From Clostridiales bacterium UBA1248 (GTDB lineage Bacteria; Bacillota; Clostridia; Oscillospirales; CAG-272): 22,760 nucleotides of DNA. Shown here in pieces: positions 19,754 through 22,760 of the stretch. The position numbers and the translations under genes were made by a program. The DNA lies in NCBI GenBank assembly GCA_002308615.1, contig DBWC01000008.1, positions 1-22,760 of the forward strand. Direction: 5' to 3'. The notes under the pieces are model-generated. The model searched no databases, was not told the DNA's origin, and worked only from the letters and a program-made list of their open reading frames with translations. How positions within the stretch are numbered: the stretch's first letter is position 1; the number at the start of each line of letters is the position of its first letter.

Positions 19754-21556
19754 TTATCTTCTCTTATATATCGCTATCCACCCGTCAAACCTGTAATATT
19801 CGCTGTAATCGCCGCTGCGCTCAAATGAGCGCAGTTTTTCCTGTCCGCTTGAAAAACGAAGGTCTAAAATTATATAATCGACCTCGTACGTATGCGACGT
19901 ACCGTCAAGATCGTAAAGCTCTTTGCGCTGTGACGCCGCTGCACAGTAAAACGTTTCGGCGGCGACCGAGGCTTCTTCCGGTATCGTATCTATCGCGGCG
20001 CGCACCGTATCGCAATACTCTTTGTGCGTGGCGTAATTCTCCGTGTAACGCGCATACGGCCACACGCTCTGTGCGCAGACGAACACGGAGGCAATTACCG
20101 CATACGTCCCCATCGTTCTCTTTATCTTTTCCGAAAGCTCGGAATAATTCAAGATCGACAAGAACATCAAAAACGCAAGCGAACCGTACGTGTACTGGAA
20201 GAATATGCTGTGCTGATATACGTATTCCGGCATGAGGTTTATCAGAACGAGCGGCAGAAGAAGTATATATCTTGACAGCTTTTTCGTAAAGAACGGCAGA
20301 AAACCGAGCGGGATCAGCATCCGCAGAAGGAATTCCATCTTGTTTTCAACGGACGGGTCTGCAGTCGTATCGAATATCTGACGTATCACGTACGCCGGAT
20401 CCTTGAAAACGTTTGCCGCTACGTTCCACAGGCTGTCGCTTTGGTCCGACATATAATTGTAAAACCGCTCGTCCATCGTCCCAAGACCGAATCTGTTGAG
20501 CATAAGGACGGCGAATACGAAATATACGACCGCGCCGGATATCATGGCAAGCCCTTTGAACTTGTCTTTCTTTTTAGCGCCGGCAAGCACGAAGAGCCCC
20601 GCGAACGCGACGTAGACCGGCGCGTCTTCTTTTACGAGCATTACGAGAACGGAAAATACCGCTATGCCGTACCACTTGTTTTTTACGATGAAGTAAAACA
20701 GCCATAAAAGCAGAGGCGCTAAAAATTTATTCTCGTGCAGATCGAAGAAGCAGCCGCCGCAAAGCGCGGGATAAAGCGCGTATATAAGCGAAAAAGCCGC
20801 CGACGCCTTGTTTGACAAGCCGAGCTTTTTACATATCATTACGACAGGTATCACGCCTGACGCCAACAGTACCGCCTGACATACCATAAGCGTCTCCGGC
20901 GACGGGTATATCATATAAAACGGTAAAAACAGATAGAATACAGGCGATATATGTACCGCAAAATGAGATAACAGCATATCCCTCTCCGCCGTCGCATACG
21001 GCAGAAACGTGTTTTTCATATAGTAAAACATCTGGGAGAAAATGCCGAAATCGTAGTTGGGCGTGGAAAGCGCAAGATATTTGCACACCGTCTGCACGCC
21101 GACGAACACGGCGAAATACAACCCGGCGGCGACGGCGATGATCACAACAATTTTCTTGTTTATATCGCGTCTGAGCGCCGGGGAGTGTTCGTCTTTGAAA
21201 ACGTAAACGCATATCACAAGCAGAACGAGGCACGCGCCGAAGCCGTACCAAATCGCATCCGTTTCAAAAAGCGTTATCAGCGCGTAGCCGATAAACGATA
21301 TAAGCAGTATCAGCCGCTCGAGCTTAAGCGAATCGACAAGCGTGAAAACGACGGACAAAACGGCGTAAAAGCCGAAAAACGCGCCTGTAAACGGCAGAAA
21401 ACCGACTTTTTTAAAGAAAACAACGCTGTCAAACGGTACGGGATATGCCAAGAACAGAAAAAGTATACACGACAAAAACAGAGCGCAAAAAGCGCGTAAA
21501 ACGAGCTTTTCCGCGGTGTTTTTTCTTATTTTTTCCGCTATACTCAGCTTTTCCAT
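19754..21556 (-). CDS. DUF2079 polytopic membrane protein (putative GT-C-like glycosyltransferase fold)
   Basis: 600 residues with roughly 11-13 hydrophobic segments from 17 to about 500 and a soluble C-terminal tail. Signatures of the DUF2079 family are PNYDFGIFSQMFYYM (about 169-183), LLSHFAVHISPVFYLFLP, CGGCFFDLHENKFLAPLLLW and MLVKEDAPVYVAFAGLF, which supply the conserved Asp, His and Glu residues facing the outside. The architecture resembles GT-C transferases that use lipid-linked sugars, but no activity is established for this family. The C-terminal stretch (about 515-600) is an exported-side domain with Asp-rich turns. Its start lies one base after the stop of the TraB-like gene (TGA-T-ATG) with AAGGAAA before it, so the two are coupled. 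Confidence 0.82.
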   Translation of the reverse strand: MEKLSIAEKIRKNTAEKLVLRAFCALFLSCILFLFLAYPVPFDSVVFFKKVGFLPFTGAFFGFYAVLSVVFTLVDSLKLERLILLISFIGYALITLFETDAIWYGFGACLVLLVICVYVFKDEHSPALRRDINKKIVVIIAVAAGLYFAVFVGVQTVCKYLALSTPNYDFGIFSQMFYYMKNTFLPYATAERDMLLSHFAVHISPVFYLFLPFYMIYPSPETLMVCQAVLLASGVIPVVMICKKLGLSNKASAAFSLIYALYPALCGGCFFDLHENKFLAPLLLWLFYFIVKNKWYGIAVFSVLVMLVKEDAPVYVAFAGLFVLAGAKKKDKFKGLAMISGAVVYFVFAVLMLNRFGLGTMDERFYNYMSDQSDSLWNVAANVFKDPAYVIRQIFDTTADPSVENKMEFLLRMLIPLGFLPFFTKKLSRYILLLPLVLINLMPEYVYQHSIFFQYTYGSLAFLMFLSILNYSELSEKIKRTMGTYAVIASVFVCAQSVWPYARYTENYATHKEYCDTVRAAIDTIPEEASVAAETFYCAAASQRKELYDLDGTSHTYEVDYIILDLRFSSGQEKLRSFERSGDYSEYYRFDGWIAIYKRR

Positions 21557-21557
21557 A

Positions 21558-22481
21558 TCATTTCCTTATGACTCTGTAACCGTCCCTCTGAAGCTGTGCG
21601 ACTACGCCGTCGTCACCGCAGAGATGAGTAAGACCTATCGCGAAGAACACGCGGTCGCCGTCGGAGAGGCATTTGATCACCGCGTCCGCCAGCGCCCTGT
21701 TTCTTTTGGTGAACATGATATCGTAGTATTCTTTCATCCCGGAATTCAAGGCGGTGTTCCTGTACTGCGCGGTCTTGCTTGAATCGAGTGAATACGATAA
21801 GACGTCCACGCTGCCGGACTGATATACCGTGTCGTAATAATCGAGCGAGGCGCTGCCGTTATTCGCAAGCGCGGACGAGATGAAATACTCCATGACGGCG
21901 TCCGGGATGCTCGACGTCATCTCCGCCTGTATTTCTTCGCTTTCTGTTTCAACAACGGCTTTGCCGTCGTTTTTCGCTTTGTTTATAAAATACGTATCCG
22001 AACCGTATTCCGCGCTGTAACCGCTTTTTTCGGTGTTATAGCCGTCTATTATAGAATACCACAAAGATAAGTTATATTTGTCATACTGTCCGTTATAGCT
22101 TCCCTCGTGCTCCGTTATCACGGCGACGGCTTTGTTGTAAACGTCTTCGGATAAATGATCTTTTACCGTCGTGCCGTCTTTATATTCGTAAAGCTTGAGG
22201 CTTTCTTCGTCCGACGGTTTTGTAACGTCTGTCTCCGCTGCTATATACGAACAGTACGAATACGCGTCTTCTATAACATCGCACATCGGAAACGCATTGC
22301 CGTTTTTGCCCACGTGCACGGTGCCGAAAAGATAACAGCGGTGACCGTCCTTGTCTTCGACTATCCACATGGCAGGCCCCTGCCTTTCGGTATCGTACGA
22401 CAAAGCAAGACAGCCGGAAAGAAAGACTGCCGAAAGACATATTGTTAAAGCCAAAAGCGCCGAAATAAATCTCTTTTTCAT
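21558..22481 (-). CDS. TraB/GumN family lipoprotein
   Basis: 307 residues. A lipoprotein signal (LSGC, Cys24) is followed by a TraB/GumN-type domain: MWIVEDKDGHRCYLFGTVHVG (the GxxHxG motif), AAETDVTKPSDE, YGSDTYFINKAKNDGKAVVE, MFTKRNRALADAV and the closing FAIGLTHLCGDDGVVAQLQR with GYRV. The conserved histidines and Glu match the proposed metal-dependent protease site of the TIKI/TraB superfamily; bacterial members lack a settled function. It is membrane-anchored outside. The ribosome site (CGGGG) is weak and no convincing promoter was found in the 80 bases upstream. It is coupled with the DUF2079 gene behind it. Confidence 0.85.
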   Translation of the reverse strand: MKKRFISALLALTICLSAVFLSGCLALSYDTERQGPAMWIVEDKDGHRCYLFGTVHVGKNGNAFPMCDVIEDAYSYCSYIAAETDVTKPSDEESLKLYEYKDGTTVKDHLSEDVYNKAVAVITEHEGSYNGQYDKYNLSLWYSIIDGYNTEKSGYSAEYGSDTYFINKAKNDGKAVVETESEEIQAEMTSSIPDAVMEYFISSALANNGSASLDYYDTVYQSGSVDVLSYSLDSSKTAQYRNTALNSGMKEYYDIMFTKRNRALADAVIKCLSDGDRVFFAIGLTHLCGDDGVVAQLQRDGYRVIRK

Positions 22482-22560
22482 AAAAACCCCGATCGTATAT
22501 ATAAATCATAATACACCAACAATATGCATTTTTAAAATAGTTCTTTGTAAATAAAAAGTA

Positions 22561-22593
22561 AAAGCGGACGCAAATAAGCTTTGCGTCCGCTTT
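22561..22593 (-). terminator. Intrinsic terminator after the window-edge gene
   Basis: AAAGCGGACGCAAA and TTTGCGTCCGCTTT pair perfectly over 14 bases around TAAGC. On the minus strand it is followed by a T-rich tract (TTTTACTTTTTATTT), 15 bases after the stop at 22608. Confidence 0.88.
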
Positions 22594-22607
22594 GTATTCG
22601 TATGCGT

Positions 22608-22760
22608 TTACCTGTTTTTCAGTTCTTTTATCAGCGTTAAAAACTGTGATTTATACTGATCGCCCGAATAATCTCTGCCTTCCAGAAGCGATATAACGCT
22701 GTCAAGCGTGAGGTTTTTGCCGTATTCGCTCTTATGCAGTATCATGCCGAGCTCGCAGAG
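22608..22760 (-). CDS. C-terminal end of a YfbK-like von Willebrand A domain protein (partial)
   Basis: Only the last 50 residues are in the window; the gene enters from the right edge. The sequence CELGMILHKSEYGKN, then a short helix (LDSVISLLEG) and SGDQYKSQFLTLIKELKNR, fits the end of the DUF3520 domain found after the vWA domain in YfbK-type proteins. There the pattern is E/FGxLLRDSxYKG followed by D-x-YK-x-EFxxLV. Here the usual Arg-Asp is His-Lys. The identification rests on this short tail alone, so it needs the rest of the gene. A strong terminator follows directly. Confidence 0.6.
   Translation of the reverse strand, partial: LCELGMILHKSEYGKNLTLDSVISLLEGRDYSGDQYKSQFLTLIKELKNR

Overview
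The window reads as part of the chromosome of a Gram-positive anaerobe of the Clostridia (Bacillota), probably a gut or rumen member of the Oscillospirales/Ruminococcaceae type. This is inferred from the gene families (type I dockerins, single-chain glycyl-tRNA synthetase, LytR-CpsA-Psr protein, HD-GYP protein, 2[4Fe-4S] ferredoxin, lipoproteins without outer-membrane genes), from strong AGGAG-type ribosome sites, and from near-consensus sigma-A promoters with 17-base spacers. No rRNA, tRNA, CRISPR array, prophage or transposase gene was seen.

Layout. 1-4250: a carbohydrate island with a cytoplasmic GH36 alpha-galactosidase facing a convergent two-gene operon (Gfo/Idh/MocA oxidoreductase, then a xylose-isomerase-like TIM-barrel epimerase/isomerase). 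4393-6226: a small lipoprotein and a convergent membrane HD-GYP phosphodiesterase sharing one bidirectional terminator. 6275-11125: a two-gene operon of large secreted dockerin proteins, one GH123-like (DUF4091), the other combining a dockerin, SLH-like repeats, an Asp-box propeller and Ig-like domains. 11126-11596: a non-coding stretch with a possible dockerin-gene remnant, two identical 34-base hairpins, and between them a 186-base element with inverted ends that can fold into six hairpins.

11597-15350 (minus strand): a tightly packed run of LCP-family cell-wall protein, glycyl-tRNA synthetase, a coupled 113-residue protein of unknown function, and a third secreted dockerin protein. 15425-17216: Na/Pi cotransporter with a PhoU-like domain. 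17321-17589: a monocistronic 57-residue ferredoxin. 17614-18839: a small membrane protein overlapping a parvulin-type foldase lipoprotein. 18932-19744: an unrecognised single-pass membrane protein with three 11-residue repeats. 19754-22481: a TraB/GumN-type lipoprotein coupled to a DUF2079 polytopic membrane protein. 22608-22760: the C-terminal end of what looks like a YfbK-type von Willebrand A protein.

How it fits together. The most distinctive feature is the dockerin locus at 6.3-12.3 kb. Three secreted proteins, and perhaps a dead fourth, carry near-identical dockerins, two of them right after the signal peptide, and no cohesin or scaffoldin gene is visible. An 82-base stretch is identical in two of the dockerins, including silent sites, which points to recent duplication or gene conversion. 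The multi-hairpin element beside this locus is the best candidate for an uncharacterised repeat family. The remainder looks like ordinary housekeeping, envelope and sugar-metabolism genes.
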